A stretch of 64,000 nucleotides of DNA, from NCBI GenBank assembly GCA_933228895.1, contig OW121848.1, positions 160,658,688-160,722,687 on the forward strand. The letters run 5' to 3'. The notes beneath the pieces are model-generated. The model saw nothing but the letters and a program-made list of their open reading frames with translations. It was not told where the DNA came from and did not search any database. The position numbers were made by a program, and so were the translations under genes. Positions 44,795 through 56,894 of this stretch are shown in pieces. The DNA comes from Platycnemis pennipes (taxonomy: Eukaryota; Arthropoda; Insecta; Odonata; Platycnemididae). Position 1 is the stretch's first letter, and the number at the start of each line of letters is the position of its first letter.

Positions 44795-44890
44795 TGGTAT
44801 TCACGTGTAGTATTATTGGATGGTATTATTACCCCCTACCACACACCTTCGCTATGGCTTGCAGGGTATTGCGAAGATGTAGATGTATTT
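44795..44890 (+). mobile_element. LINE tail module
   Basis: Short insertion with hairpin (CCCCTACCACACACCTTCGC...GGCTTGCAGGG) and GCGAAGATGTAGATG tail. Confidence 0.72.
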
Positions 44891-46388
44891 ACTTACGTAG
44901 GTGACCGTCATTCTGTTTGTCTAAGTAAGTGGCTGTTAACGTAAAAAGCGGATTCCTCAAAGACCTAAGGGTTAGCTAGCAGTGGACTATTATCTATGCC
45001 AGGCGTATAAGTAGCCTTCCAAGTTGTTTAATAGCAAGAGTGGTTGTCATTCCACGTGAAAATTTATTTCACTCTTTGGCAAACGTAAAATAAGAGCGAG
45101 AAACGAGAAGCAATTCAGTTTTTGCACTTCCAGGTGAAAATCGGAAAAATTAGCTCGGAAAGACTACACACTCACTGAAGCCATCCGTGATAGACCAGGC
45201 GGCTTAGGAGATGGAAGATTATCTAGAGTCCTAAAGCCACAAAAACAGTCTTCTTCATTTGTACAAGTATAAAAAATATGTAAAATTTATTGTATAAATT
45301 GTATAAATATAAAAATTGCTGTGCGTTTTTACCTATGTGATGAAAGAAATCTTGACGAGAAAAGTAGATTTCTCAATCCTGTGTGAAGTGTCCCTGAGTT
45401 GAAGTTCGAGATGGAAAATTGTGAGATATTTTCTCTACAGTGGCAAGTAAGGAAACAGTTTCAAGAAATTACGTGTCTTGAATATTTTTATACATTAAGT
45501 TTTTCGTTACTATATCAACGGAGGTAACTTATTAGTATTTCTGTTTTAGTGAAGTCTTCATTTTAATTTTTTTTTTACTTTGAATCATGATAATACTTAT
45601 TTCATGTACTGATGCATTATTTCACATGCGTGATTTAAGAGCCCTGATTGTACCAGAAAACAAGTCATAATTTAGAGCACAGTAGGTATGTTTTCATATT
45701 AAAATCTTATCTTATACGAATTTTGCAGGGTAAAATCACAAAAAAATCATTGTATCACTCTATTACTTACACTCAAATCATTGGTGTTCACTTATTAACA
45801 ACTGTTTTTCTTCGCCATGGCAGTAGTTTTAATGGTTTCTATTTCTTTATCATGTGAGTTGTCTTCTCGAGTCGGTTACGTTTCGAGAGACTAATACGTG
45901 AATCCTGGTGTGATCCGGCCGTAGGAAACACCTCAATTTACTTTTTACGGCCTCCTTGAGGTTAGGCGTGAACGTTCGGTGGCTAAGACGAGGAACGGAG
46001 AAGTAATGACAGTGTGCGGCGATAAATGATGGAGATCTAAGTGTCGGAGCGAATCGCTAATGAAGAAGCCCCAGGAGAAAAAAAACAGATCCCTCGGGAT
46101 ACATGATCTTAATGGATGCTCGCGTCGGACGCATCTGCTCAACGACGTCTTATTGGAAGTTAATTTTAAAAGACTGGCTGGCGGAAGTTATGCAGAGGAG
46201 TAGCATCTCAGGTTCCCCCAGGCGACGTTTCGGTTAACTAAGCGAGGGAGCAAAGAGAGGGTACACTGCAGGGGTGAAACAAAGGAACATCCATTGCGTA
46301 GGAGGTGGTGGAATGCACGATAAGCTAGTCTGCAGATATTTTGTGGGAATACTGCGATTTTCGACAATCGTAGTTCACAAAAAGAGTT
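44891..46388. other. unassigned
   Basis: No gene or recurring repeat recognised; AT-rich in 45240-45850. Confidence 0.35.
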
Positions 46389-46396
46389 TATCAAAG

Positions 46397-46694
46397 CAGC
46401 GGCGTCGGAAGTGGGGGGCTGGGGGGGCATTCGCCCCCCCCAGAATTTGCCCCGGGCATTTGCGAAATGAGTCTTCATTGATAAAAATGAAATTTCACTT
46501 GTTTCCAGCTTGCCTTTTCCCTTCTGACGCATATTCTACCACCTTCATATGCACTTTTAGCGGAATTATAGTCTCTACCCCCTCCTATCTGCAAAGTAAT
46601 GCGGGCCCTTTTCATAGGAGCCGGGCCCTTTTCTTAAGAGCCGGGCCCTTTTCAAAGTTGTCCCCTCCCAGCGAAAATAGTTCCGACGCCCCTG
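46397..46694. mobile_element. hAT-type MITE, 298 bp
   Basis: Flanked by the 8-bp duplication TATCAAAG (46389-46396 and 46695-46702). Ends CAGCGGCGTCGGAA and its inverse TTCCGACGCCCCTG: 13 of 14 match. The CAG-type terminus and 8-bp duplication are typical of hAT elements (established knowledge). No transposase. Confidence 0.9.
46602..46657. repeat. threefold tandem GGGCCCTTTTC unit inside the hAT MITE
   Basis: GGGCCCTTTTC occurs three times, about 20 bases apart, as GCGGGCCCTTTTCATAGGA, GCCGGGCCCTTTTCTTAAGA and GCCGGGCCCTTTTCAAAG. Confidence 0.85.
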
Positions 46695-46827
46695 TATCAA
46701 AGTGGTCTTGATTGACTGCAATGGGGTCGTTTAGCATTTCTTTATTGCTGAATCTAATAGAGTTTTTAAAATAAATAGGCCGGTATTTTTCCGTTCTTCG
46801 AACCGTCAATTAGTTCTCGAGTTATAA

Positions 46828-47715
46828 TTAAACTTTAAGAAATGTCTTGTAATGAATTTTTGGAAAAAGAATAGCTCTCCTCCTACCACTTACAAAATAA
46901 GTAATAATGAATTAACAAACGTGGAATCCATTAAATATCTTGGAATAAGACTGACAAATGATCTTTCCTGGGGTAAACACATTCGTGAAATAATGGGTCA
47001 AGCGAATCGCAAACTGGGTTTCATTAAAAGAGTATTGGGTAAATGTGACGATCATGTACGAGAAATCAGCTACTTTTCCCTTGTTAGACCTCATTTGGAA
47101 TATGCTGCCAGTGTATGGGATCCCTACGAAATCGGTCTAAGCAATGAACTTGAACGTGTGCAGCGAAGATCGGCAAGATTTGTAAAGGGACGATACGATA
47201 ATTATATTAGCGTAACCAGTCTATTAATGGAATTGAATTGGGAATCATTGTCAGATCGCAGGTTGAAATTTAGACTTAATCTCTTCCACAAATTCCAAGG
47301 CAATATTATCAGTGATGATGTTAAAAATATTTTACGATCCTCAACTTACTATGGCAGACTGGACCATAATCATAAAGTTAGAGAAATTGATTGCCGAACT
47401 GACCGATTCAAAATGTCCTTTTTCCCTCGCACAATAAGAGATACGAATAACGGTAAATATGTCCTATCGGAGAGTAGCAATGAATAGCATTGGTAGCTGC
47501 ATGTTGGTATGAGTACTTAAAGCTAACCCTACTAACAGAATGTTTTTGCATGTTTTCTTTGCAATTTCTATCTTTTTGAATAGTGTAGTTCTGACTACTA
47601 TATTAATACTATTCCTTTTTTATGCATGATATGTAGTGCATGTTTGGTGAGCAATCACCCCCTGCCACACACCCTTGTGGTGGCTTGCAGGGTATTATGT
47701 AGATGTAGATGTAGA
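46828..47715 (+). mobile_element. LINE-A copy inserted in M1, with TATAA duplication
   Basis: 888 bp, 5'-truncated just after the RT domain. TATAA lies at 46823-46827 and again at 47716-47720. Complete 3' UTR, hairpin (CCCTTGTGGTGG form) and GTAGATGTAGATGTAGA tail. The best-preserved 3' end in the window. Confidence 0.92.
46852..47487 (+). pseudogene. LINE-A ORF, C-terminal 211 codons, intact end
   Basis: Open from NFWKKNSSPPTTYKISNNEL to the natural stop. It matches residues 236 onward of the frame at 21623-22915 and supplies the true C-terminus (RFKMSFFPRTIRDTNNGKY...) that is frameshifted there. It contains the region after the RT thumb; no catalytic residues. Low divergence suggests a young insertion. 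Non-functional because 5'-truncated. Confidence 0.9.
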
Positions 47716-48121
47716 TATAAGCGGAAAATCTGATGTTTTTAACCATTTCGGAAAAGTTAGCGTGCTAAGGACTTGTACGTCATCCACTTCGTCCAATCAC
47801 AACTGAGACCGCAAAGCTCCTTCGCCCTATCACAGTGGGGGACACACGGCTGACTCTGCCAATGGAAGTATTTGCGACAGGATCTCTTCAGGCACACCTC
47901 CGCTCCCTTCACGTTCTTCCTAAACACAGTCAAGGACGGGAGGTGGATGACGTTCGAATCCTTAACGTAGCTTAGTTCGGAGGACGTCACCTTTTGCTTA
48001 TTTTAATTTTTGATTTATTAGTGAATGGCTCTGGTTAGAAGATATATTTTTTCACTAAAATTCATTTTAATTTTCCACCTAACACTTTCATGTACAAATA
48101 GCATTTCGAGTAAACGCCCCC

Positions 48122-50451
48122 ATTCGTGTTGGCCCTTTCTCATACCTGCGTGGTTTCAGCGTTCTTATCTGAGGCCCTCGGAGAAGGAATACTCCTCCAA
48201 AGATGCATCCCAGCATTATCTCCGACTCCCACCCCGCCGTCCGTCAGCCCCTGATTCGTTTCTGCACCGATGCGCCCTCTCCCTCTTCCCCTTCGAATCA
48301 TTCCTTCACGCTCATCAAGGTCGCGGCGGCGTCGTTTCTTGTTTCCTCTCAAAGGAGGATGCCGATTCATCAAAGCAGATCGATCCGCCTCTCGTGGGGG
48401 ATGCATGACAAACAGACTCGAAAAGGATAATGGGCTGGAGTTCCGGTCCCTGCCTGTAATGTGCTCGGACGGAATGGGCTGAAAATGGGGAATTAAACGA
48501 GTAAAAACTGCTCCTCGGTCATCTGCGATCGGTGCCATGGTAAACATGTAATTGCGGTACATCGGTGGTTTCTCCGCCCGTGATGTCGCGGATGTGATTT
48601 AGTGGGCGCTAAGACATCGTGTTACGACTGTGATTAACATCTTTCGCATGGTTTCCCGGCTGTGTACAGCCCCATTGTGTGGGGAATTTAGTGTTGTTCG
48701 GCGAGCCATTAGCATGTGGCTCGATGGAGCTTTGAGATTATTTCCTTCGACCGACGAGGATGAAGTGCTCTCTTAAGTGAACCATTGAATTAATATCTTA
48801 GGAAATGAAATCTTTTAGCGGAATGTAGGGTTGTCTGTCGTCGTGATTCGCATAACTCCCTTGTGGGAGATTACTTGGATTTATGATCGCTGATAATGGC
48901 ACTACAGTTCCTTTTTGCTGTATTAATGTGCTTTAAAATTTGTACATACATTCATACATATGGCGTCAGAGAGAAAAAAGTGTTGCTTATAAAATGTGGT
49001 TGTATGTGTAGGATTTGCGAATTTTTAATTTGAAACTTTTACCTGATTCATGTAATTGTTATTTATATGCAAAAATTTAATCATTATTATCTTATCTACA
49101 TGTTGTAGGGGGATTCACGAAAGATGTTACTCTGAGCTATAGTAATAATTTCTTCTAGTCTCACCGTGTAATTGTCTCTCGTACTTAGGGATTACTTGTT
49201 TAAAATTATAGAGAAAATAATATTTAACTTACCCATTATGATCAATATATTTCAACGTACTGTAGCTGGAATGCCTTGGGTGCGTATGCATACTTATTTA
49301 TAGACGCACACTATACTTACTGCCGACCGTCGGTGTATCTTTGTAGCCTTTGACTAGGCTTGCCTGAATCTAGTGGAGCGACATTCTTCTATTCAAAAGA
49401 GATTTGGAGGAGGGTGTGAGTGGAGGGGCAGAGCACATAACTACTGACAATTGTGAGAAAATCTCCGTTTAGTTAAATATTTAAAAAAAACTGGTCGTTC
49501 ATATCACCCGCAAGGGAATCTGTTATAAAATGCATAATTGCGTCAGCCTTGGATGGAATTGGGATTATCATGACGTGGCTATCACTTTGTATAGTTTAAC
49601 TCCCATCCTGCGGAACCGCTCCCTTGAATTTAATGTCTTCAGCGACCGTAAGAGAGTTGTTTGCTCAGGGTCAATAGCTGTGTATCACACGGAATACGAT
49701 AATTTTTTTCAGGGCGAAAGGAAAAGGGAAAAGATAGGGGGATTCCAAAATTAATCAATAGATGGGGCGCATTGCCGCCGTTGGTCGTGCGCCGAGAGAT
49801 ATTTGCGTTAAAAATTTCGGCCATAACTCATGTTCATTCCCCTATCTCCCTCAACAGTTCATCGTTCAATTTATGAAAAACTCTCCGTGAAATTTGAAAC
49901 TGATTTCGGGGCTTAATAGACTGTCAGTGGAAGAGAGATAATCTTTTGTGATTTATACGTCTTAGGTTAGTGTCCCCATGATGAAGCTTTTAAATTTGCT
50001 TATTGAATTGCTTTGGTGCATTATGCCATGTATTTTGGGGCCAAAATTTTGTTTAAATAGTTGAAGGTGTTGAATTATCGAGTCGGTTTAGAGCACCGTG
50101 TAACCTATTGACTACCCAGAAAAGCGTGAAATCGTCACTTTGTAAATGGAACGTATTCTGCATTGAATTTTTCGCTACTTCGGAAACGGGATCCTATATA
50201 TATTTTAAATACAGATCGTGATTATTAGTCCTTAAATTAATCGGCTGTGTAGGGAATAATTCTTGAAATCCAGGATGTTGAATCCCATTTTCAAGTTGGA
50301 AAGCTCCATTTTAGAGAACTCCATTTACTTAGGTGATATGACATTTGGTACCCAGATTTCCATTCATGGCTTCCACATTCTTACCATTACATTACATTTA
50401 ATATCGATAGGATAATAGTGAATATGGGATTATGTGAGCCTCGTGCCTTAA
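48122..50451. other. unassigned
   Basis: 2.3 kb without a recognised gene or repeat. Open stretches at 48025-48562 overlap on both strands in a GC-richer block and have no recognisable homology. Confidence 0.38.
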
Positions 50452-50466
50452 AGCACGCTAGATTTG

Positions 50467-50780
50467 TATAGGACTTGGTTCTTTCCCGGCGAACTGATGC
50501 TGTGAATTCTTTGCGGGTTTTCCACCGGGTCAGGTATTCTGCTGCCGACGTTTCAATATGCTCTAAGCCAATCGTGGATACCCATTATGCGCAAAACAGA
50601 GAAGCGAGAAGGAAGAAGGGCAGCAGCCAATCAGGAGCCACCTGACCTTATCGGGAGCACATATATAAGGGCGACAAATCTTATCCCGGCATCAAACGCC
50701 CTGAGGATGATGGCGGAGTTAGCCATTGAAACGTCGGCAGCAGAATACTGGACCCGGCGGAAAACCCGCAAAGAATTCAC
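50467..50780 (+). mobile_element. 314-bp fold-back element with 15-bp target duplication
   Basis: Flanked by AGCACGCTAGATTTG at 50452-50466 and 50781-50795. A 56-bp arm at 50502-50557 is repeated inverted at 50725-50780 (53 of 56 match). The loop holds a TATA-like ACATATATAAGGGC (50658-50671) and CTGAGGA-stem-loop-GAAACGTCGG at 50701-50736. Long variable duplications suggest retroposition. Family not recognised; a Penelope-like origin is possible but unproven. Confidence 0.85.
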
Positions 50781-50795
50781 AGCACGCTAGATTTG

Positions 50796-51132
50796 GTTTA
50801 TTGTTTATTACAGTGAGGTATATTATAATGATATGACCCCCACTGTCCGCCCATGGCGCCTCAACCCCACTTCTCCTTTCGCGCGCTCCGACATTGTTTT
50901 CCAATGTTTAGCAATACTTTTCTTTTAGCGCTGTGTCCGCACGTTTATCCCAAGCATATCCCATAGGCCCAAGGAGGTTACAAGGTGTAGGAGGAGGCGT
51001 GTACCTACGCATGCTAACCTACGGTCGGCAGTGGAGCCAGAACGTGATTGCAGAACCGTGAGGCTCCGCCTATTTTTTTACAGTTTCAATGAGATTTCGC
51101 GCGTATTGAAATATGAATAGCAATTGAAAAGG
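50796..51132. other. unassigned
   Basis: No gene or repeat recognised. Confidence 0.35.
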
Positions 51133-51367
51133 GAATCGGGTTGGCATATCTAGATATCTAGAGAACTTGCCCGAGTTCGAATCCCGGAAGTGGTAGAAAT
51201 GTTTCAGTTGTGCACCGGTCTCTAACTAGTGTGTTGAGAGATCTTCAACCTAAGTACTCTGTCCTTGGGAGGGACGCTAAACACCTGAAGCCCTTGGGGC
51301 CCTTCGTTAAGAGCAGGATTACGCCAACGCCGAGTTTCTCTCCACCCGTCTTCCGTACCCAGTAACA
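51133..51367 (+). mobile_element. SINE-1 copy, diverged
   Basis: GGGAATCGGGTTGGCATATC, a B box GAGTTCGAATCCCGG at 51174-51188, and a body ending GAGTTTCTCTCCACCCGTC. Substitutions throughout. Confidence 0.72.
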
Positions 51368-51480
51368 TTCCATCATCAACATCATTGATCAACAATCCTA
51401 GGATTGATTTTACGCAGCTTTCCATTCCATTCCAACATTCCATACTTCCCCGAATTACTCACCTATCCTCGATGGCGCAA
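51368..51480 (-). mobile_element. RTE-like LINE 3' end
   Basis: CATCATCAACATCATTGATC then AACAATCCTAGGATTGATTT matches the 3' end seen at 58733-58800, including the (CAT)n tail. Confidence 0.78.
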
Positions 51481-51934
51481 AGCAGCGTACCTGCCGGTCG
51501 CCTCCCTAAATTAATCACTGCTACCACACAAAAAATTGTATCTTGCCCGAAATTCATCGTAGCAGCGTCAATCAATTTTCCTAGTGCTCTTTTAGAAAAT
51601 TATAAATGCTTTTTATTTCACTTGGAGTTAATTTTCTTCCTTTCAGTTTGTATTACCAATTTAACCTGTCCAAAATACATTTTCGGCGTTTTTTTTCCTG
51701 ATGGAGCACTTCATATAACGAGTTTTTACAGTTAATTTCATTATTCATCATAATACTCTTAATGTTGCCGCATGTGAAAGCAATAGGTATCCGTGAGTAT
51801 CGCGAGTAGTAACCCCGTATATCCGTGCCTGTCAAAATGGCTAGATGAGTCTGCTGCGACGCCGCCTCCAGTACCTTCTAACCTTCTTGCATAGACATAT
51901 ATTCCTGATGTGTTGTGCTGAAATTTCACTTTAT
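51481..51934. other. unassigned
   Basis: A 116-codon open stretch (51385-51735, +) starts inside the RTE-like fragment and has no recognisable homology. Confidence 0.35.
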
Positions 51935-52093
51935 TGCTATATAGGTACTAGTCATCTAACAGCATATAACCCTGTTATCTAACATTATACCATTTAATAG
52001 CCTAGTTGCTTGACAAAAGTGCATGTTTCGTGATCTTCACCCCCTGCCACACACCCTCACCATGGCTTGCAGGGCATTGCGTGGATGTACATG
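51935..52093 (+). mobile_element. LINE-B 3' UTR and tail
   Basis: ATATAGGTACTAGTCATCTA, GTGATCTTCACCCCCTGCC, hairpin, and GCGTGGATGTACATG tail. Confidence 0.75.
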
Positions 52094-53760
52094 AAAGTCA
52101 ATTTTAATAATGCCTTTGGTAGTCGAGTCGAAGGTTTTTCAAAACGGTACAGCATAGCCTAATATCGATATATTTTATCTAAGTTTTCGTAATTTGGAAC
52201 ATAAAATTATATTTCATTTTAAGAATTTGTTTCCAAATGGTATTTTCCTTCTTGTGGTTTATCTGTTTTTTGTTGGGTAACTGATAAAAAATTAAGTTTC
52301 GAAAAGAAAATGGAACTGCATTATAAAAAACAGATTTGACTGTGTATTTTTATGGGTAAATATAAAAGTGTATATAATGGAATCCGGGGCTCTGAGATAA
52401 ACAAAAGGTAGCCAAAACTCTTCGGGTTGACCAAAAATATGATTTACCAAGTTTCAAGTTCGTGCAATTTATGTTTCTCAAAGATATTTGAGCATTGCAT
52501 AAAACGTGGCACAAAAAATCATGAGGGTTTTTGAATTGTTTTGATTTTGATTATAGAATAGATATTAGGGTGGCCAATTACGTATATATTGCTATCATGC
52601 TCCTCATTGACAGAAAAAGTTGAAAGTAGGCTTTGTTTTAACTCTTTGAATTAAAACTGCGATCTTAAGGGCTTTTCTTCAATGTGTTAAACATATTTTC
52701 CCTTTCTTTTTTTATACAAACTCAGTCTTATGCATCTTGATAATCATCTCTGATATGAAATACCCTACTTCCTCTGTCTCTCCTTATTGATTAGAATGCC
52801 TTGAAGTGCTAAGAACGGGTGGTAAATAAGGGTTAATCAAGCAGGAGATATTTGATGTCAGATGATTGGTAGTGGAATGTGGACGAACTAAGTTACATCG
52901 TAAACTTTGCATTTTGCCAGATATATTGTGTAGCGCACATTACGTCCGTGGGAACGTATAATGTTTTAAAATATTGAAATATACAATTTCAGTTTTCGAA
53001 TTAAGTTGCACCAATATATACGATGAACCTCTGATATTGTGGAAGAAAGAGGGTGTAAATAATTTTATTCGAGTAACCATTTGATGCCATATTAATGGCG
53101 TCGTCATTCATTTGCCAAGGATTGTTTTTCGTGCACCGGGTAATTGATAAATTTATTCGATCCAAATTTTTGCGCCGTATGAAGGAAATATTTTGATGAA
53201 ATGATATTTTTCTTCAAAGACTTGGCGTATGGGCCTCATAAGAGTACAAGCCTGGTGGTATTTACGCATATAATAACTCCATGTCTTTATCCGCAGGGCT
53301 TAGCGTGCCAGTCTCTAGCTCGCATCGTTTTTTCCCTGAATGCTCCGTCATGTCTTGCAAGTACATTTCACGGGCATGTTAGCTTAACCGCAGGCGACCT
53401 AGATTTGCAATGTTTGCAATGGCATGCTACATAGGCAAACTTCTAGGGTTTTTAAAGTGTGAGGAGTTATAGAGTTTTTAGTGGAGTAGTTAATTTGAAC
53501 AATAAAAAAGAAACAAAATTTAGTAAATATCACTTTTATGCTGACAGATTCCTTGATTCCTACCCATCGAGAAGTAACCACGCTATCACGTTGGTAAACA
53601 AGGATATCCATTTCATATTTGACTAGCTGACTAGAAATTGATTGAAACAGGTTTTCAGCAAAAAAGTCAATAATCTTTGGCAGCGCTCATAATGTAAATT
53701 TGCTGCTCGCAAGTGACCTCATCAAAACTAATGTTCTAAAATTCCAAATTAACAACTGAA
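52094..53760. other. unassigned AT-rich DNA
   Basis: No gene or recurring repeat recognised. Confidence 0.38.
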
Positions 53761-54330
53761 ACACTGTCAACACCATAGTAGTTTACGTAGCATCTTAGCA
53801 TTCCTCGAGAAAGTAAATATCATCTCAAATAATGTTCACAAAACACTGTACAGGATGAAGTATTTGAGACACCTAATCCCAATAACACTGCGACAGAGGT
53901 TGGTTCAGTCTTTAGTACTTTCATATTTTGTCCACTGCCCAGTTATTTACTCTGATGTGAGCAGAGAACTAAGCATTAAATTATAAAGACACCAAAATTC
54001 CTGTTTACGATTCATCCTTAATATCCGATTATACGAACATGTAACTCACTACTCCATAAGGTTGAATTTGCCAAAACTAGAACAGAGACGAAAGATTCGA
54101 AAGACCTTACAATTATTTAAAGTATTGAATGACAAAACTCCATCATATTAATATGAAAACCTGATGAATGGCATTCAATATCCGTGAGGCCGAACCGTAT
54201 AACGAAAAATAATTACATCCCTAAATACTGGTCAACAAAATCGTCCTATCTGTAAGATTCCTCGTCAAATAACATCAAATTATCCAGGATCGTCTTACCG
54301 TTCAAAAAGAGCGTGGTTGACTATTTGTTT
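53761..54330 (+). mobile_element. third LINE type, decayed RT C-terminal region
   Basis: Reading across stops and frameshifts gives RMKYLRHLIPITLRQRLVQS, LVLSYFVHCPVIYSDVSREL and LNLPKLEQRRKIRTLQLFK, the pattern of the post-RT region of CR1/jockey-type LINEs. It differs from LINE-A, B and C and from the RTE-like element. No open frame, no recognised 3' end. Confidence 0.68.
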
Positions 54331-55689
54331 CCTTTGGAGTTCTGATTTTTGATTGAGATAATTGAAAATTAAACTCGGACTCGAATCCCAAGAAAACGGG
54401 AGGGTGCTTATAAGTTACTTAAATTCTTATCAGCGGCTTTACTTTATAAAATATCTAAATGACAGAGGAGGAACTAAGGACGGAATCTTATTCTCTTGGT
54501 ATTGAACGCTGGCTAGAAATTGGACAACCGCCCTTTAGACTGCTTTAGGCGTTTAGCAACCTGGCGTCGTGGACTTTAGTTCTAACGTAGCCACTCGAAG
54601 GAAATTCTTTGCGTGCATTTAAGAATTTTTTTATATGGCTATTTCTATAAAGTTTATGATATTGTTGAGGGTTGTGACGCTTCGCTGAAAAATTATCGAT
54701 TATGATGGCTAGTCAGTTTCCCAGTTGGGAACATGCTTTAATGGACAAAATCAATAAGCCGACCCAGAGAAAATAATGACAGTTTTCTGATCAGAAAAAA
54801 TAGATTTTCCTATATCCTTCAAAAATTTTGATTCTTTTCCGCAAACGTTACGATCTACTTTCAGCTTCAGTCTTCAGCTTTTCGGTTTTAGCCAAAAGAA
54901 TGAATAATGTAAAAAGACGGTATTCATGGAATATTTTCATCATATATAAATGTTTTTTTCAGGAGTTTAGGCTCAATATAAAAATGTTTTTACAATATAA
55001 TATTTTTTTATAAAGTTAAACGCCAAAAGTACACTAAATCCATTTTACATACCTTTAAGCTCTTTTGAGGTGAATTGTTTTTCCTTGGTTGCCAGGAATT
55101 TTTTTTACTATTGTTAGTTTTGGTGTATCAAAATTTGATATATTTTACTTAAATTAGAAATGTCTGTTCTTTTATTACATAAATTTTGATATTTAGCAAT
55201 ATGATATATTTCTTTGAATAACCTTTTTGACAAATTTTCTTCTGTATCTAAAATTTTTGTTTGGTTGAAATTAAATTAAAATTTTTTTAAATTGTGTTTG
55301 GCCTGTATAGTTATTATTACAATCGTTACATGGTATATAATACGCAACATTGAAAATACTCTGTGAGCCAATTTGCCTAATTTGGTGGTTCACCCCATTT
55401 TAGCCCTGATGAAGGAAAAAAATTAATTTCCGAAACGTTGGCCAAATAGTTCTCTCTAATCATTTTCATAAGGACCTAAACTACTGGAAAAAAACATTTA
55501 TATATTTAAAAAGAGGTCTGGAAATCAGCTAACTCAATATTTTCATCCTTTGATATTTTCATCTCAATGTCGAACATCTAGGATAGGTAGAGTAGAGCAA
55601 GAGTAAAAAAATTAAAACATTGTTTCGGGTGCCCGAGTGGAAATAGGGCTGGGCGTGAGTGTAATGATGGCAGATAAGCGATGCATTAA
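54331..55689. other. unassigned AT-rich DNA with a hammerhead-like motif
   Basis: No gene recognised. 55406-55440 reads CTGATGA, then a GGAAA/TTTCC stem-loop, then GAAACGTTGG, like the motif at 50701-50736. Confidence 0.4.
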
Positions 55690-56065
55690 ACCCTGATGCC
55701 TGGCAGAGGGGAGAAAGGGGGCCGCCCCCCCGCCCCTCCCCCCGCCTCGCATCACATTTCGCATCATGCATAACGCGCGGGGTGTGCGGCCGCACCAAGC
55801 GGCGCTCATTGGCTCTGCCGAGTGCGCCGCTCCGACCGCTGATAAAGCACGCGCCCCGCAACGAATGGCCCCGTCCCGATAACGGCGCCTCCCCCTTCTC
55901 TCCCCCACCTTTCCCCTCCGCCCCCCGCACGGAATCAAAGTGGAGGAGGCCAGCTCTCAGGAGGCTTTCTCACACTGCTCGGCTGCGTGGCGCCTCTATG
56001 GAGTTGGCGCCCCCCCCACCCTCCATCCCACTCTCCTCACCCCCCCGCACAAATTGGATTCCCAA
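55690..56065. other. GC-rich island 4 with inverted CCAAT
   Basis: C-rich and CpG-rich block with NotI-like GCGGCCGC near 55786 and CATTGGCTCTG (inverted CCAAT) at 55808. Many overlapping open stretches on both strands, none recognisable. Possible promoter island. Confidence 0.42.
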
Positions 56066-56894
56066 CGCGTCTAATTTCCGCGTTTTTTTTAACACTGCCT
56101 TCAGACTCCATTTTTTTCTTGCCAAGATATAAAAAGGGTAAATATGTGGAGTGCGGCAATTTTTATCTCTTCTGCGTTTATGACCATTGTTTGATTGAGT
56201 CTATAGCGATAGCTCTGGCATGAGCACGTACCTTAGCCAAGGAAGCAATGGCATAGGCATTCGAGGGTGATTTCCATCCGGATCATAGGACCGAGATGTT
56301 ACGAAATATTTGCCAATGTCAACCGCTTACTCTCGTGTAGAAAGTTGCGCAGATTATATATTTAATTATTACAATCACAGAATTTATTTTCTGATTTAAA
56401 AACTACAGTAAAAGTATTGTGCATGCTCTCATTTAAGCAATTAGACCGACTACTATTTTTATCAGTTTCTCCCGAGGTTGATTGTGATTTTTGGACAAAC
56501 CTTTGTAGCAATCTATAGTATTTTGTGCCATATGCGTGGATTTATGGATAAATGCAAATTAAGTAAATTCTTCGGCATTAACTCCTTGGAGGTATGTATA
56601 ATATTCAGTTATACCGGAGAGATAAGTATCTTCATCAAACTCCGGAACTTTAGGTATAGATGAAGTGTATCGCTTATACATAGGTACCACAACGTGGTTA
56701 AAAATCATTAAAAGACCTATTTAGAGCCAGTCAATTTTTCAAGCCAGTGAGGCAATTCTTTTCAACGCCGAGAGAAGCATTTCTGATTTAAATAATTGGG
56801 CACAAAATTATCTCAGAATACTTATTCCGTTTCGTGTACTCCCATTTAGAATTTTTCGGTCTCCCTCAAGTGCTTTGCAAAAAAAAGTTGAGGA
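56066..56894. other. unassigned
   Basis: No gene or repeat recognised. Confidence 0.35.

Larger units (their letters stand above)
46723..48121 (+). mobile_element. M1 MITE interrupted by LINE-A
   Basis: M1 starts GGGGTCGTTTAGC at 46723, is broken at GAGTTATAA (46827), and resumes GCGGAAAATCTGATG at 47721, ending TAAACGCCCCC at 48121. Removing the LINE gives a normal M1. Confidence 0.9.

Noticed and set aside
48140..48562. 140-codon minus-strand and 127-codon plus-strand open frames
   Set aside because: They overlap each other on opposite strands, and neither resembles a known protein.
50701..50736. Active hammerhead ribozyme
   Set aside because: The core resembles one, but an extra base precedes stem II and the possible stem III is not followed by a UH cleavage site. 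Kept only as a motif observation.
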